Assembly: GCF_001293125.1 (NCBI RefSeq)
Contig: NZ_CP009312.1
Coordinates: 1,277,447 to 1,341,446, forward strand
Direction of reading: 5' to 3'
DNA: 64,000 bases
From: Lawsonella clevelandensis
GTDB lineage: Bacteria > Actinomycetota > Actinomycetes > Mycobacteriales > Mycobacteriaceae
The position numbers and the translations under genes are program-made. Each line of letters starts with the position of its first letter. Position 1 is the stretch's first letter. A model generated the notes under the pieces. That model did not search any database. It saw nothing but the letters and a program-made list of their open reading frames with translations, and had not been told where the DNA came from. Positions 17,425 to 29,360 of the stretch are shown piece by piece.

Positions 17425-17742
17425 TTAGTTGGCGGGAATGTTGTTGAGTCCAGCGTTGGTGTAGGGCTCGTTCAGCCAGTGAATGTCGAGATCGTTGCGG
17501 GCTTTGTTGAGGTAGTCGCAGACTTTTCCAGCGCGTCCACCGAGGCGGCAGTGCACCCACACTTCGCCGGCGGGGATGTCGTTGGTGCGGCGCGGAATGT
17601 CACCCATGGGGATGTTGGTGGCGGCGAGGAGGTGGCTTTCGGCCCACTCTTCGGGCTCGCGGACGTCAAGGATGAGGGGAGGAGTGGTGCCGTCGTCGAG
17701 ACGTGCTTTGAGCTCTTGGAAGGTACTGACGGTGAGGGACAT
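17425..17742 (-). CDS. Single-domain rhodanese-like sulfurtransferase
   Basis: 105 residues forming one rhodanese module. The CH2A-like motif LILDVREPEEW and the catalytic loop C-R-L-G-G-R (VHCRLGGRAGKV) are present, so the persulfide-forming Cys is intact. Single-domain rhodaneses move sulfane sulfur or handle persulfides. The promoter carries a perfect CsoR/CstR-type palindrome in its spacer (see 17819-17847), which favours a role in persulfide or copper stress. No helicase or symporter shares its transcript. Confidence 0.88.
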   Translation of the reverse strand: MSLTVSTFQELKARLDDGTTPPLILDVREPEEWAESHLLAATNIPMGDIPRRTNDIPAGEVWVHCRLGGRAGKVCDYLNKARNDLDIHWLNEPYTNAGLNNIPAN

Positions 17743-17818
17743 TGTCGTCTCATTTCTGTGGAATAGTCGGCAGCAAAAGATGTGGCCCTCACAAGGCGGG
17801 CCACAACCTCGTTCTTCC

Positions 17819-17847
17819 AGTATAGCGATTACCCCTAGGGGTATAAT
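17819..17847 (-). promoter_or_regulatory. Rhodanese promoter with CsoR-family-type operator
   Basis: On the minus strand ATTATA (17847-17842) and TATACT (17824-17819) are 17 nt apart. The spacer is filled by the 14-bp perfect palindrome TACCCCTAGGGGTA (17830-17843, overlapping the -35 end). Repressors of the CsoR/RicR/CstR family bind such G-tract sites. The leader then contains GTGGCCC/GGGCCAC (17782-17804) followed by TCTTTT, a possible attenuator-like hairpin. No CsoR-family gene is in the window, so the repressor acts in trans. Confidence 0.75.
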
Positions 17848-17866
17848 GGGATATTGTGATGAAGGG

Positions 17867-19273
17867 TTAGTGTGTAGGCTCGTCAGCCGAATCGGTCGGA
17901 GCTACCTGCCGCGCCTTTTTCCCCTTCTCCGCTTTCTTCGCTACCGACGTTGCCGAAACAGCATCCAAGCCCGCGGCTGCAATATCAGACTGTGCCAACG
18001 CGGTCGCATCCTCGGCAGCCCGCGCATCAGCCATTTCTTCCGCAACGTTTGGCTGCGCCAACTGTTTGCGGCTCATTCGCTCCAGAATCTTGGCAAGAGC
18101 ACCGTCACCTGTCACGTTGGTCGCCGTGCCGAAAGAGTCCTGCGCCAGGTAGAGCGCAATCATCAGGGCAATCATGGTGGGGTTAAAGCCAAGGATGGAC
18201 TGCAGTGCGCCCACTGCCGTCATCACTGCACCGCCCGGAACGCCAGGTGCGGCCACCATCATCACGCCCAACACTAGAATGAGCGGAATCATGGAGCTAA
18301 AGCTAGGGGTGCGCCCGTGAGTCATGGTGACCACCGCAGCAGAACAGCTGGTGATGGTGATAATAGAGCCCGCCAAGTGAATATTGGCGTTGAGGGGGAT
18401 CGCGAAGTCCGCGATACGCGAGTTCACCCCGGCTTCCTTCGCAGAACGCAGCGTCACCGGAATAGTCGCCGCCGAAGACTGGGTGCCCAAGGCAGTGAGG
18501 TAGGCGGGCATCATGTGGCCCAGTAGCGCAAAGGGGCTCTTCCGGTTGGTTGCGCCCGCCACGCAGTACACCAGCACCAGGAACACCCAGTGCAGGACGA
18601 TGACCATGAGGAAGACCTTGCCGAACACCTTGAGAATATGCTGAACCTGCCCGGCATAGGTCATGTTCGCGAAGACCGAGAGGATGTAGATCGGCAGCAG
18701 TGGGATGATGATGTAGCTGAGGAACTTCTCGACGATGGAACGGAAGTCCTCGGCCAGGTCATACATGCGGGTGGAGGAAAGACCCGCCATGCCAAGCCCC
18801 AGCAGGAAGGCGAGAATAAGGGCGGTGGTGACGGACATGATCGGTGGCAATGAAAATGGCAACGATTCCACCCCATTGGCGTCCACCGTCACCCCATAGG
18901 CCTTTACCAAGGATGCGGACGGGTCCGAAATGGCCGTCACCGTCGCCCCCTTGAGAATGTGCGGGTAGAGTACCAACGCCACCAGCAGTGCCATCGTCCC
19001 GGCGAGAATGGTGGACGTATACGCCAGGGCTACCGCTTTGCCCAGCAGTTTGCCGGCTCCGCGCCCAATAGACCCAATACCAGGGGCAATAAAGCCCAGG
19101 ATAATGAGGGGGATGGCGAAGCCTAGCAGTTGGCTGAAGACCATGCCAAAGGTCGCAAAAATGCGAACAGGTACATCGCTGCCGGTGCGCTGGCTTGCCC
19201 ACCCCACCAGGATGCCCAGGAGTATAGCGACAAGAATCCACACCAGCAACGGAATCTTCCGGAGTATGCGCAT
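17867..19273 (-). CDS. DAACS-family dicarboxylate/amino acid:cation symporter
   Basis: 468 residues from ATG 19273. About eight transmembrane helices and two re-entrant loops characterise the family. Visible are the HP1 serine loop GTQSSAATIPVT, TM7 NANIHLAGS (NMDGT-like), HP2 APGVPGGAVM and TM8 QDSFGTATNVTGD with the substrate-binding Asp and Asn. The family imports glutamate, aspartate, serine/threonine or C4-dicarboxylates with Na+ or H+; the exact substrate is open. A charged Ala/Lys-rich cytoplasmic tail of about 60 residues follows the last helix. Confidence 0.88.
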   Translation of the reverse strand: MRILRKIPLLVWILVAILLGILVGWASQRTGSDVPVRIFATFGMVFSQLLGFAIPLIILGFIAPGIGSIGRGAGKLLGKAVALAYTSTILAGTMALLVALVLYPHILKGATVTAISDPSASLVKAYGVTVDANGVESLPFSLPPIMSVTTALILAFLLGLGMAGLSSTRMYDLAEDFRSIVEKFLSYIIIPLLPIYILSVFANMTYAGQVQHILKVFGKVFLMVIVLHWVFLVLVYCVAGATNRKSPFALLGHMMPAYLTALGTQSSAATIPVTLRSAKEAGVNSRIADFAIPLNANIHLAGSIITITSCSAAVVTMTHGRTPSFSSMIPLILVLGVMMVAAPGVPGGAVMTAVGALQSILGFNPTMIALMIALYLAQDSFGTATNVTGDGALAKILERMSRKQLAQPNVAEEMADARAAEDATALAQSDIAAAGLDAVSATSVAKKAEKGKKARQVAPTDSADEPTH

Positions 19274-19313
19274 GGTACACACCCTACCTTAGGGGGAAGG
19301 TATCCTATACACC

Positions 19314-19928
19314 GTGGATCAGCTGACGTTCTTCGATACGGGACTCGTCCCTGTTACTGCCTATGACCTGGGGGCAGTGCTTGTTGCCCAGGGACAATGC
19401 CAGCTGCTCTTTGGGGACTCCGACACCACCCGCGGGAAGCGCCGCAAACCTACCCCACAGTCGGCCCGCCTGTCCGTGCTGCTCCACAGCGAATGGAGAG
19501 CCCGCCAACTGAGCGACCTCGCCCAGTTGGCGGACTGTGAGGTGACGGTTGACACCCCGGCGGAACGCAGCTGGCTGGTACGCATGGCAGGGCCGATGCT
19601 GCTGCCTGTCGCCCAGGCATGGACAAAAGGCGCCGTGAAGACGGTGCCGGCCCACTGGGCGCTCTCCGATCGGGCACTGCAGATTTGGGCGACAGTGGCG
19701 GGAACGCTGGAAGAGAACGGGATGCAGTTTGGGCTGGATCCTTCTATTGCCAGCCATGAACCTCTACGCGAGCGGGCTGCGGCAGCACTGGCACAGCTGG
19801 GTGCAGCAGCCTCCTATGTGGGTCCCCGGGCAGGTGGACCGGCCTTACGGGTGACCGGGCAACGGCGTCTGGGGAACGTGATGACCATTTTGGGCGAGCC
19901 GCCCGAGGACGGTTCCTGGGACGCCTAG
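19314..19928 (+). CDS. Conserved hypothetical upstream of topA (Rv3647c-like)
   Basis: 204 residues from GTG 19314, with a GGGGGAAGG ribosome site about 16 nt upstream. No known catalytic motif. The block RLSVLLHSEWRARQLSDLA and the C-terminal LGAAASYVGPRAGGPALRV recall the actinobacterial hypothetical family that precedes topA. Rich in Ala, Leu and Trp, predicted soluble. It is divergent from the symporter and shares a 40-nt intergenic region with it. Function not known. Confidence 0.7.
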   Translation: MDQLTFFDTGLVPVTAYDLGAVLVAQGQCQLLFGDSDTTRGKRRKPTPQSARLSVLLHSEWRARQLSDLAQLADCEVTVDTPAERSWLVRMAGPMLLPVAQAWTKGAVKTVPAHWALSDRALQIWATVAGTLEENGMQFGLDPSIASHEPLRERAAAALAQLGAAASYVGPRAGGPALRVTGQRRLGNVMTILGEPPEDGSWDA

Positions 19929-19974
19929 TGGCCCCCGCGTGGACCGGTGTTGAGCAGGCCGGGTGGCAAACCTG

Positions 19975-20003
19975 TTGCAAATTTTTTTGTGCGTATATAT
20001 AAC
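19975..20003 (+). promoter_or_regulatory. Predicted topA promoter
   Basis: TTGCAA (19975-19980), a 17-nt T-rich spacer and TATAAC (19998-20003). The leader of about 90 nt contains an inverted repeat TTTCGC-N8-GCGAAA (20025-20044). Supercoiling-sensitive promoters often drive topA, but nothing in the sequence proves this. Confidence 0.65.
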
Positions 20004-20099
20004 GTGTAGTTTTAGACCCCCATTTTTCGCCTATGCTAGCGAAACGTAGGGGTAGGCGGATCTTCCGCCCTACTCATCTTGAGGAAAGGTCGCGATTTA

Positions 20100-22920
<2,821 letters not shown>

Positions 22921-22937
<17 letters not shown>

Positions 22938-23729
22938 GCTCTTCCTGCTGCAGTCGGCGTGCCATCCAGGTGAGGGCACCCGTCCGGATCACGAGGAAGA
23001 GCGTCATCGCCGCCAGCACGTAGATGCCCATCGCCTGCGGCGATTCCATCACCCGCGTGGCGATGAGGACGATGCCGACAATAATGGCGAGGGTCCAGTA
23101 GACGCCGGTACCGATGTGGAGGGCGCGTCGTTCTCGCTGCAGACGAGGATCAAATTCTCGCTCTTGCAAGAGCACTCGCTCAGGGAAGTAGGTGGACAGG
23201 CTCCACACCAGTAGTGCGGCCGCTCCCGCCACTACCAGCAGTACGAGGGAAATGAGGAGCGGCTGCGCCCACACCGCATCATGGGGCGACACTGTGCGGT
23301 GGGAGACGAGAAGCGGAATGGGAAACAGGGTGAAGAGGGCTAAGCTCATCCCCAACACCAGAGTTTTGCGCTGCCGGTAGGTGCGACGCCATTCCTCGAC
23401 CACTGCGCACACGGCTTCCGTGGTGCACCGGTGGGTGGTGGCCAGTGCGTCGAAACGGTAGAGATGCTGGGTGCCCACCATGAGGAGCGCCACTCCCGCA
23501 ATAATCATGAGGGTCGTGAGGATACCGCCTATCACCGTGGAGATGCGGACGCTCGCCCCCATTCCCTGTACCAGCGACACCCCGACGAATTGGGGATTGC
23601 CGCACCGCACAGGAGTGCGACGGCACCGGAGAAGAGCGGTTGGGTGTCCTGGGCACGCTGCAGATATCCCTCGGCTTCTGCCACAGTGAGAGTAGCGGGA
23701 GAGGTAAGGGTCGGGTCGCTGGGCTGCAT
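22921..23729 (-). pseudogene. Frameshifted four-helix membrane protein gene
   Basis: A good start (AAAGGA then ATG 23729) opens a frame reading MQPSDPTLTSPATLTVAEAE and LFSGAVALLCGAAIP before drifting out of sense. A second frame picks up QFVGVSLVQGMGASVRIS and continues through four transmembrane helices to the stop at 22921. The junction is a run of four G on the plus strand (23592-23595). One more base there would join AAIP to QFVGV in a single protein of about 269 residues. Either the gene is broken, the tract is phase-variable, or the base is a sequencing error. Family unknown. Confidence 0.75.
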
Positions 23730-23868
23730 TATCGTTCCTTTCACTAGCGGAACCGGTGGGGAGCGCGAGTTTCCACTAGCGGACTTACCATAACCAGTAA
23801 CAATGCTGTTACGGGCGTTTTTCTCCGCGAGCTCACAGCGGCGTGAGCAAACCAGCTAGGCTAGACCC

Positions 23869-25128
23869 GTGAGTGTTTTCGATCGCCTCGCCGGCCAAGA
23901 AGATGTGGTGGCGCAGTTGCAGGCCGCTGCCGCAGCAGCCCGTCAGATGGTGGCCGATACTGCCGAAAACACGTCTTCACCTGCAGAGAATGGATATTCT
24001 GGGGATGGTGACGGGCTTGCGCGGGCGAAGATGACGCACGCTTGGCTTTTTACTGGCCCGCCGGGGTCAGGGCGCTCTATTTCCGCCCGTTGTTTCGCTG
24101 CTGCGTTGCAGTGTGAGTCTGCGCAGGGGCCAGGGTGCGGGGAGTGCGAGGTGTGTCGGGCGGTCATGGAGGACCGTCATCCTGATGTCACGGTGGTGCG
24201 GCCGGAGGGGTTGACGATTTCCGTCAAGGAGATTCGTGGCATTGTGGCCCGCGCCAGTACTTTCCCGGCGACAGGCCGATGGCAGGTTGTCATTATTGAG
24301 GATGCAGACCGGTTGACGGAGCAGGCCGGTAATGCGCTGCTGAAAGCGGTGGAGGAGCCTCCGTCGCATACGGTGTTTATTCTCTGCGCACCGTCGGATG
24401 ATCCGCAGGACATTATGCTGACGCTGCGTTCCCGGACGCGCCACATTTATGTGCGTATGCCCACCACTGAGGCGGTGGCGCAGCTGTTGGAGCGGGATGG
24501 GGCGAGCCAGGAGCAGGCGCGCTGGTCGGCGGCGGTGTCGGGCGCTCATATTGGGCGGGCGCGGGCGCTGTTGAACTCGGAGGATGCACGCAATAGGCGG
24601 CGTCGGGTGTTGGAGTTGGGGCAGGCCACCGCCCAGCCAGGGCACGGTTACGACCTGGCTGTGCAGATGGTGCAGGATGCGCGGGCGGCCGCTGCCGCCG
24701 CCAATAAAGTGTTGTCGGAGGGGGAGACAGAGGAGCTGCGAACGGCCTTGGGGGCGGGCGGTACTGGGAAGGGTGCGGCGGGGGCGCTGCGCGGTTCAGC
24801 GGGGGCATTGAAGGAGCTTGCGGATGCGCAGAAGCGGCGCGAGACCCGCATGGTGCGGGATTCGGTTGATTTGTCGTTGACGGATTTGGCTACTTTCTAC
24901 CGGGATGCGTTGGTGCAGGCGACGGGTGCGCGGGTGCAGCCGGTGCATGTGGATGCACGACGGGTGACGGCGACGATGGGGCAGACGTTTTCCTCGGAGG
25001 CGTTGCTGCGGTGTATTGATGCGGTGATGGCTGCGCGGGTGGAGATTGGCCAGAATGTGAAGCCGGAAGTAGCGGTGGGCGGTATGGTAGCCCGCATTAG
25101 TATGGCGTTGGCAGCTAGCCCCCGCTAG
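23869..25128 (+). CDS. holB: DNA polymerase III delta' subunit
   Basis: 419 residues from GTG 23869. The clamp-loader fold shows HAWLFTGPPGSGRS (P-loop with Arg replacing the catalytic Lys, as expected for the non-hydrolysing delta'), a zinc module C-x8-C-x2-C-x2-C (CESAQGPGCGECEVC) and the sensor region EDADRLTEQAGNALLKAVEEPP. It loads the sliding clamp together with DnaX and HolA. The position after topA matches Rv3644c. A variable insertion of about 30 residues separates the N-terminus from the P-loop. Confidence 0.93.
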   Translation: MSVFDRLAGQEDVVAQLQAAAAAARQMVADTAENTSSPAENGYSGDGDGLARAKMTHAWLFTGPPGSGRSISARCFAAALQCESAQGPGCGECEVCRAVMEDRHPDVTVVRPEGLTISVKEIRGIVARASTFPATGRWQVVIIEDADRLTEQAGNALLKAVEEPPSHTVFILCAPSDDPQDIMLTLRSRTRHIYVRMPTTEAVAQLLERDGASQEQARWSAAVSGAHIGRARALLNSEDARNRRRRVLELGQATAQPGHGYDLAVQMVQDARAAAAAANKVLSEGETEELRTALGAGGTGKGAAGALRGSAGALKELADAQKRRETRMVRDSVDLSLTDLATFYRDALVQATGARVQPVHVDARRVTATMGQTFSSEALLRCIDAVMAARVEIGQNVKPEVAVGGMVARISMALAASPR

Positions 25129-25317
25129 TGTCCGCAGCTAGCTCCCGCTTTGTGTTTCAATTAGCTCCGTTAGTGTCTTAGCCGCGTCCTAGGAAGTGTC
25201 TCTGAGGGGTCTTGCGCGTCACCTGCCGCAGGGAACTGCTGTGGACACGCAGAGGTTGGGTTTTTCTTTACCTGGGGTTCTCCGCTAAAGTTAACGTGCA
25301 CTCTTTGGTGGGTGCAG

Positions 25318-25390
25318 GCCGCTTTAGCTCAGTCGGTAGAGCGATTCACTCGTAATGAATAGGTCAGGAGTTCGATTCTCCTAAGCGGCT
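25318..25390 (+). tRNA. tRNA-Thr (anticodon CGT)
   Basis: Acceptor GCCGCTT/AAGCGGC, D-arm GCTCAGTCGGTAGAGC, anticodon stem ATTCA/TGAAT with loop CTCGTAA giving CGT, and T-arm AGGAGTTCGATTCTCCT. CCA is not encoded. It decodes ACG. Located directly after holB, as in M. tuberculosis. Confidence 0.96.
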
Positions 25391-25442
25391 CATCACACAC
25401 AATTCACCGTATCGTCGGTACGCAAAACGTGAGCAGATAACA

Positions 25443-25467
25443 GTCCCCGCCGGAACGCAGCGGGGAC
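25443..25467 (+). terminator. Terminator after tRNA-Thr
   Basis: GTCCCCGC pairs with GCGGGGAC over a 9-nt loop, followed by TTTCTGT. Confidence 0.8.
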
Positions 25468-25549
25468 TTTCTGTATCTTGGTGGTTGTGCGCCTGTTGTT
25501 CGCCCGGGGCGGGTGTTCCGGCCGCGTGAAGGTTGTCCGGCCAGGTAGG

Positions 25550-26704
25550 TTAGGGCTGTGATGGGTGGTGGATAGCTCCCATATAGACCGGCACATCCGT
25601 TTTTTCGTCGCGGATCACCAAGAGGAACGGGTGGTCGCAGACCAGCGGCGGGCGCGGTGTGCGTGCACCGCTATGAGCACAGGTCAGCATTACCATCTCG
25701 ACGGTGGCAGCAGCTGTAGTTTCCCGCTCGTCAACATCGAGCAGCACCTGCTGGACGCAGTCGCTGATCCCGCTGACCTCCGGGGACATGGCGCTGAAGT
25801 CGGCATTGTCAAAGAGGCTTCCTAACCCCATGCGGGTGAGGGCGTTGCGGAGGCTCTCGGAGGAACTGGTGTTCACCTTGGGCAGTTTCACTTCGAGCGG
25901 CAGCCGGGAGGACTCCAGCATCTCCTGGAGTAACCCTAGGAGGAGTCCGGGCGTGGCCTTGAGGGGGCTGGTGCCGTCTGGAGGGACGATGATGTCACAG
26001 GTGAGGCCCCCGTCGTAGGGGAGGGTGGTGGCACGCCATCCTTCGTAGTCGCCGTAGGGGAGGTTCCGGGTGGTGTACATCATGCGGCAGGGCTGGCGTT
26101 CCCCACTCATAAGGAAGAACTCGTCATCTTCCGTATCGTCGACACGGAACGGTTCCGCCCAGGGAACAATGAGTGCGAGCGCCGACTGCAGCACCATATC
26201 AATAGCGGGGGTGACGGTAATGCCGGAGCGGGGGATGAGCCCCTTGGTGTTGCGATAGACCCAGCTATCCAAGTTCTCCTGGGCTTTCGCAGTGTTGGTG
26301 AAGTCCAGCCGATGCATGGTGCCGCCCAGGTTAGCCATGGTGGCGGCGAACCCACGCTCACATGTCAAGCCTTGTCGGGCGACGGCGCGGCAGGCAGTGG
26401 AGACCAGGCGGGAGCCTTCCGCGAGGGTGTCAGCTATCTCCCGCAGCTGTGCCTTTTCCGCCATCCCGAGGACCGATAGGAGGTCCTGTAGCGTCTGCCC
26501 AGCGGCCCCGGCGGCGGCGGTGGCGAGTGCCAGCTGTAGGCAGGTGGGGGAGGTGAGAAAATTACGACTCTCCGCCACCCGATCGGAGATGGAACCGGGC
26601 TCGTGGGCGATGGACTGCAGGGTGCGGAGCCCCAATTGGTAGGCCTTGGGGGCGAGGGCGGTGCGCAGTGGACCGTTGCAGGCGGGGCGGGTGTTTCGAT
26701 TCAC
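25550..26704 (-). CDS. Serpin-family protease inhibitor
   Basis: 384 residues, the usual serpin length. Recognisable family blocks are SPTCLQLALATAAAGAAGQTL near the N-terminus, NTKGLI, the shutter/strand block LPKVNTSSSESLRNALTRMG, and the reactive-loop hinge ERETTAAATVE (about 326-336) followed by DHPFLLVIRD. Aligning from the hinge Glu as P17 puts P1 near Cys342 and P1' at Ala343, with an offset of one possible. The usual Gly at P15 is Glu. No signal peptide is visible, so it appears cytoplasmic or exported unconventionally. Serpins are rare in actinobacteria outside bifidobacteria. Confidence 0.88.
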   Translation of the reverse strand: MNRNTRPACNGPLRTALAPKAYQLGLRTLQSIAHEPGSISDRVAESRNFLTSPTCLQLALATAAAGAAGQTLQDLLSVLGMAEKAQLREIADTLAEGSRLVSTACRAVARQGLTCERGFAATMANLGGTMHRLDFTNTAKAQENLDSWVYRNTKGLIPRSGITVTPAIDMVLQSALALIVPWAEPFRVDDTEDDEFFLMSGERQPCRMMYTTRNLPYGDYEGWRATTLPYDGGLTCDIIVPPDGTSPLKATPGLLLGLLQEMLESSRLPLEVKLPKVNTSSSESLRNALTRMGLGSLFDNADFSAMSPEVSGISDCVQQVLLDVDERETTAAATVEMVMLTCAHSGARTPRPPLVCDHPFLLVIRDEKTDVPVYMGAIHHPSQP

Positions 26705-26773
26705 TCTTCTACCCTACGTCCTTAGCCTCTACTGGCCTGGGAGGCGCCTGCTCTGCTGGGTAGAATGAGACGC

Positions 26774-27682
26774 ATGAATGCACAGTCTGGATTGTTTGCC
26801 TTTGGGGCAACAGAACATCTCTATCTCACTTTCGACCTGACTGCCGGGGCCGATGTCCAGGAGGCGTTGCAGACTCTCGCCCAGGCAGGTAACCCTGCTA
26901 CTACCGACATGGTGAATGTGGTGGTGGGTGTACGCCCGAGCCTGTGGGCGGAGGTTGCGGACGCTGCGGACGTGCCGGCTGATGTCCACGACTACACAGA
27001 GGCTAAGGGCGAAGGCATTACCGCTATGCCCGCCGAGCAGCATGACTTTTGGATCTGGATCAGCTCCGCCGGCATGGATGCCTGCTGGGACTGGGCTAAG
27101 CAGGTCATCAGTGCCTTCGGCTCGAATGCGGAGCTGAGCTCCGAGTATCGCGGCTGGGGCTATCATGGCAACCAGGATCTGACGGGGTTCGTGGATGGCA
27201 CCGAGAACCCGGGCCGTCTGGAAGCACCTCAGCATGTGGCCGTCCCGGAGGGGAAACCGGGCGCTGGCGCCTCCATTCTCCTTTTCCAGCCCTACGAGCA
27301 CACCAAGTTCAACTGGTACGAGACCAGCATCGAGGAGCAGGAAAAGGCCATTGGCCGCACCAAACTCGACAATATTGAGTTTGATGATGATGTGAAGCCG
27401 CTGTCTGCCCACGTTGCTCGTACCAATATCGATACCGATGAGATGTCTGTGAAGGTGTGGCGCCGCAATGTGGCCTACGGCGATATGCACCGCCACGGCA
27501 CATTGTTTGTGGGCTTCACCAACGAGCAGTGGAAGCTGGAGGACATGGTGGACCGGATGGCTGGCGCCGACGGTGTGCACGACTCCATCATGAACTTCAT
27601 GAAGGTCACCGGTTCCGCCTGGTTTGTTATCCCCAGTGTGGAGGCCATGCTGAAGTTCCTCCCCGAAGACGACGAGGACTAG
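26774..27682 (+). CDS. DyP-type heme peroxidase
   Basis: 302 residues from ATG 26774. TAGAAT ends 7 nt before this ATG, which fits leaderless translation; ATG 26765 is the alternative. The diagnostic GxxDG motif is present (GFVDGTENP) with the heme-proximal His candidate in SAHVARTN and the C-terminal HGTLFVGFT block. DyP enzymes oxidise substrates with H2O2; cytoplasmic forms occur alone or as encapsulin cargo. No encapsulin gene or Tat signal is visible, so it is probably a free cytoplasmic peroxidase. Confidence 0.9.
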   Translation: MNAQSGLFAFGATEHLYLTFDLTAGADVQEALQTLAQAGNPATTDMVNVVVGVRPSLWAEVADAADVPADVHDYTEAKGEGITAMPAEQHDFWIWISSAGMDACWDWAKQVISAFGSNAELSSEYRGWGYHGNQDLTGFVDGTENPGRLEAPQHVAVPEGKPGAGASILLFQPYEHTKFNWYETSIEEQEKAIGRTKLDNIEFDDDVKPLSAHVARTNIDTDEMSVKVWRRNVAYGDMHRHGTLFVGFTNEQWKLEDMVDRMAGADGVHDSIMNFMKVTGSAWFVIPSVEAMLKFLPEDDED

Positions 27683-27732
27683 CCGCGCACGCACCCGCGT
27701 TGCGGAGGACTCGTCACCACCCTGACTGCACA

Positions 27733-27771
27733 CAACTGCCGCCCCGGACCGAGATCCGCGGGCGGCAGTTG
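27733..27771. terminator. Bidirectional hairpin between DyP and lipase genes
   Basis: CAACTGCCGCCC and GGGCGGCAGTTG make a 12-bp stem between two convergent genes. T-runs are short on both sides. Confidence 0.65.
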
Positions 27772-27815
27772 GATATTATGGGCCGATAATGACGAGAGCG
27801 TACGAGGGCGGAGTA

Positions 27816-29048
27816 TTAGCCCTGCATGACGCGCGCCACGAACGGGGTGGAGTCCTTGAGGGATCCGTTGACCGTCTGGCTGTGGTCATAGTTGGGGTAG
27901 AGGTAAAATTCCACCGGTTCCCCACGCAGGTACATTTCTGTCACCAGGCTGATGGCGAATGGTGCGGGGACGTCGACGTCCTTCAGACCCTGGCCGACGA
28001 AGATTGGGCGATCGTAGCCGGAGGCCGGGGTACCCATATACTCCTGTAGAGCCTTATGGATGCCGGGGAGGGAGAGCAGCGGCTTGGCGAAGAGGGTGTG
28101 TAGAGACACGTTCTGGTCCTCGAGTGCCTTGTGGAGGGAGCCGTAGCAGAGGGTCTCGGACTGCTTGACCCACTTCAGACCTTCCTTGTTGAGCACCTGG
28201 TTCACCTTCATGTCGGGGCGGGCGTCACGGAACCCAGCCAGCACATAGAGGATGTAGGTGGTCATGCCCGCGCCCACGTCAAAGGGAGGGAAGTGCGGGC
28301 CAGCAAACTGCAGAATATCTTCAATGTGGGCAGGGGTGCCGGTGGAGACGCCACCGCGGTAATCCACGCCGGAGCCTTTACCGAATTCGGTGGCGTAACG
28401 GGCGGTGTTCATGGCCACGCCGCCACCCTGGGATTGGCCCACCACAACCCACTTGGGGGAGAACTTGGCGAGGGTGGAGCGCTGGGCGGCGATGACGGAA
28501 TCCACCACGTTATGGGCGGAGGTCTTGCCGTCCAGGTAGGCCATCAGACCAGGAGTGCCGAGGCCCACGTAGTCGGTGGCGACGACGGCGTAGCCCTGGT
28601 TCAGCCAGTGGTCCAGGTACTTGACGTCGCGGAGGTAGCGGTCACCGGCGGAGGGGGTACAGGTGTCACCGAGGCCCACCGTGCCGTGTGCCCAGGCCAC
28701 AATAGGGTAGCCGCCGGCGGGAGCAGGCTTCTTGGGGAGGAAGATGGCGCCGGTGGAGACAGCCATCTTGCCACGGGAATTCTGCGAAGTGTAAAGGATA
28801 CGGCTGGCTTTGGAGGCAGCGGGGAGCCAGGCTCCCTTGTCGAGGGGAACCTCGCGGAGGAGGGTGCCGTTCTTCTGGGGGATATGTCCGCGGTAGTGGG
28901 AGACGTCCATGCCAGACCAGAGGGGGACGGGTTGGCCTGGTTCAATGGGGTCAGCTCCAGCGGTACCCAGACCGCTAGCGAGGAGGGCGGCGGTCGTTAC
29001 CAGTGCGGTAGTGCTGGAAAATATACGGTTGCGAATGGATTTCTTCAT
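27816..29048 (-). CDS. Secreted lipase (LIP-type triacylglycerol lipase)
   Basis: 410 residues with a signal peptide (about 1-32; MKKSIRNR, hydrophobic core, TAGADP). The alpha/beta hydrolase core has IVAWAHGTVGLGDTC, the nucleophile elbow GQSQGG (S206), an acid residue in GLKDVDVP and His in YDHSQT. This is the secretory lipase family of corynebacteria, Cutibacterium-like skin bacteria and yeasts; it releases fatty acids from triacylglycerols outside the cell. It is one of several secreted lipases in the window. The 311-nt AT-rich region upstream should contain its promoter. Confidence 0.88.
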   Translation of the reverse strand: MKKSIRNRIFSSTTALVTTAALLASGLGTAGADPIEPGQPVPLWSGMDVSHYRGHIPQKNGTLLREVPLDKGAWLPAASKASRILYTSQNSRGKMAVSTGAIFLPKKPAPAGGYPIVAWAHGTVGLGDTCTPSAGDRYLRDVKYLDHWLNQGYAVVATDYVGLGTPGLMAYLDGKTSAHNVVDSVIAAQRSTLAKFSPKWVVVGQSQGGGVAMNTARYATEFGKGSGVDYRGGVSTGTPAHIEDILQFAGPHFPPFDVGAGMTTYILYVLAGFRDARPDMKVNQVLNKEGLKWVKQSETLCYGSLHKALEDQNVSLHTLFAKPLLSLPGIHKALQEYMGTPASGYDRPIFVGQGLKDVDVPAPFAISLVTEMYLRGEPVEFYLYPNYDHSQTVNGSLKDSTPFVARVMQG

Positions 29049-29360
29049 AGTTACTAGAGAAGCACATAGTGTGGGAAAAATCCGACTTTAAACCTCGTTG
29101 AGCAGAGCTTCTTTAAAAGAAAATAATCGATAACAAACTGGTCAAGCGTTTATTATTTTAGGTTGCGAGTGTCTTCCCTGTTGGTAAATTGTGGCGTATT
29201 CCCAGCTAGTGTTAGTTCTCGCTGGCAGCGAAACGGCTGACAACCACCTGTGTTTTCCTTACACTAAGAGGGTAAGAACGGGTATTTTGCTCGTAGCAAA
29301 TTCCTCCTCGTGAGGCTATATACAGAAAGTCCCCCTGGGGACTGATGAAAGGAATAGCTC
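29049..29360. other. 312-nt AT-rich divergent promoter region
   Basis: No gene seen. The stretch between the lipase and the GlsB-like gene is clearly AT-richer than its flanks (for example AAAAGAAAATAATCGATAAC near 29115) and must hold both divergent promoters. I could not pick a convincing -10/-35 pair for either. A ribosome site AAAGGA precedes ATG 29361. Confidence 0.5.
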
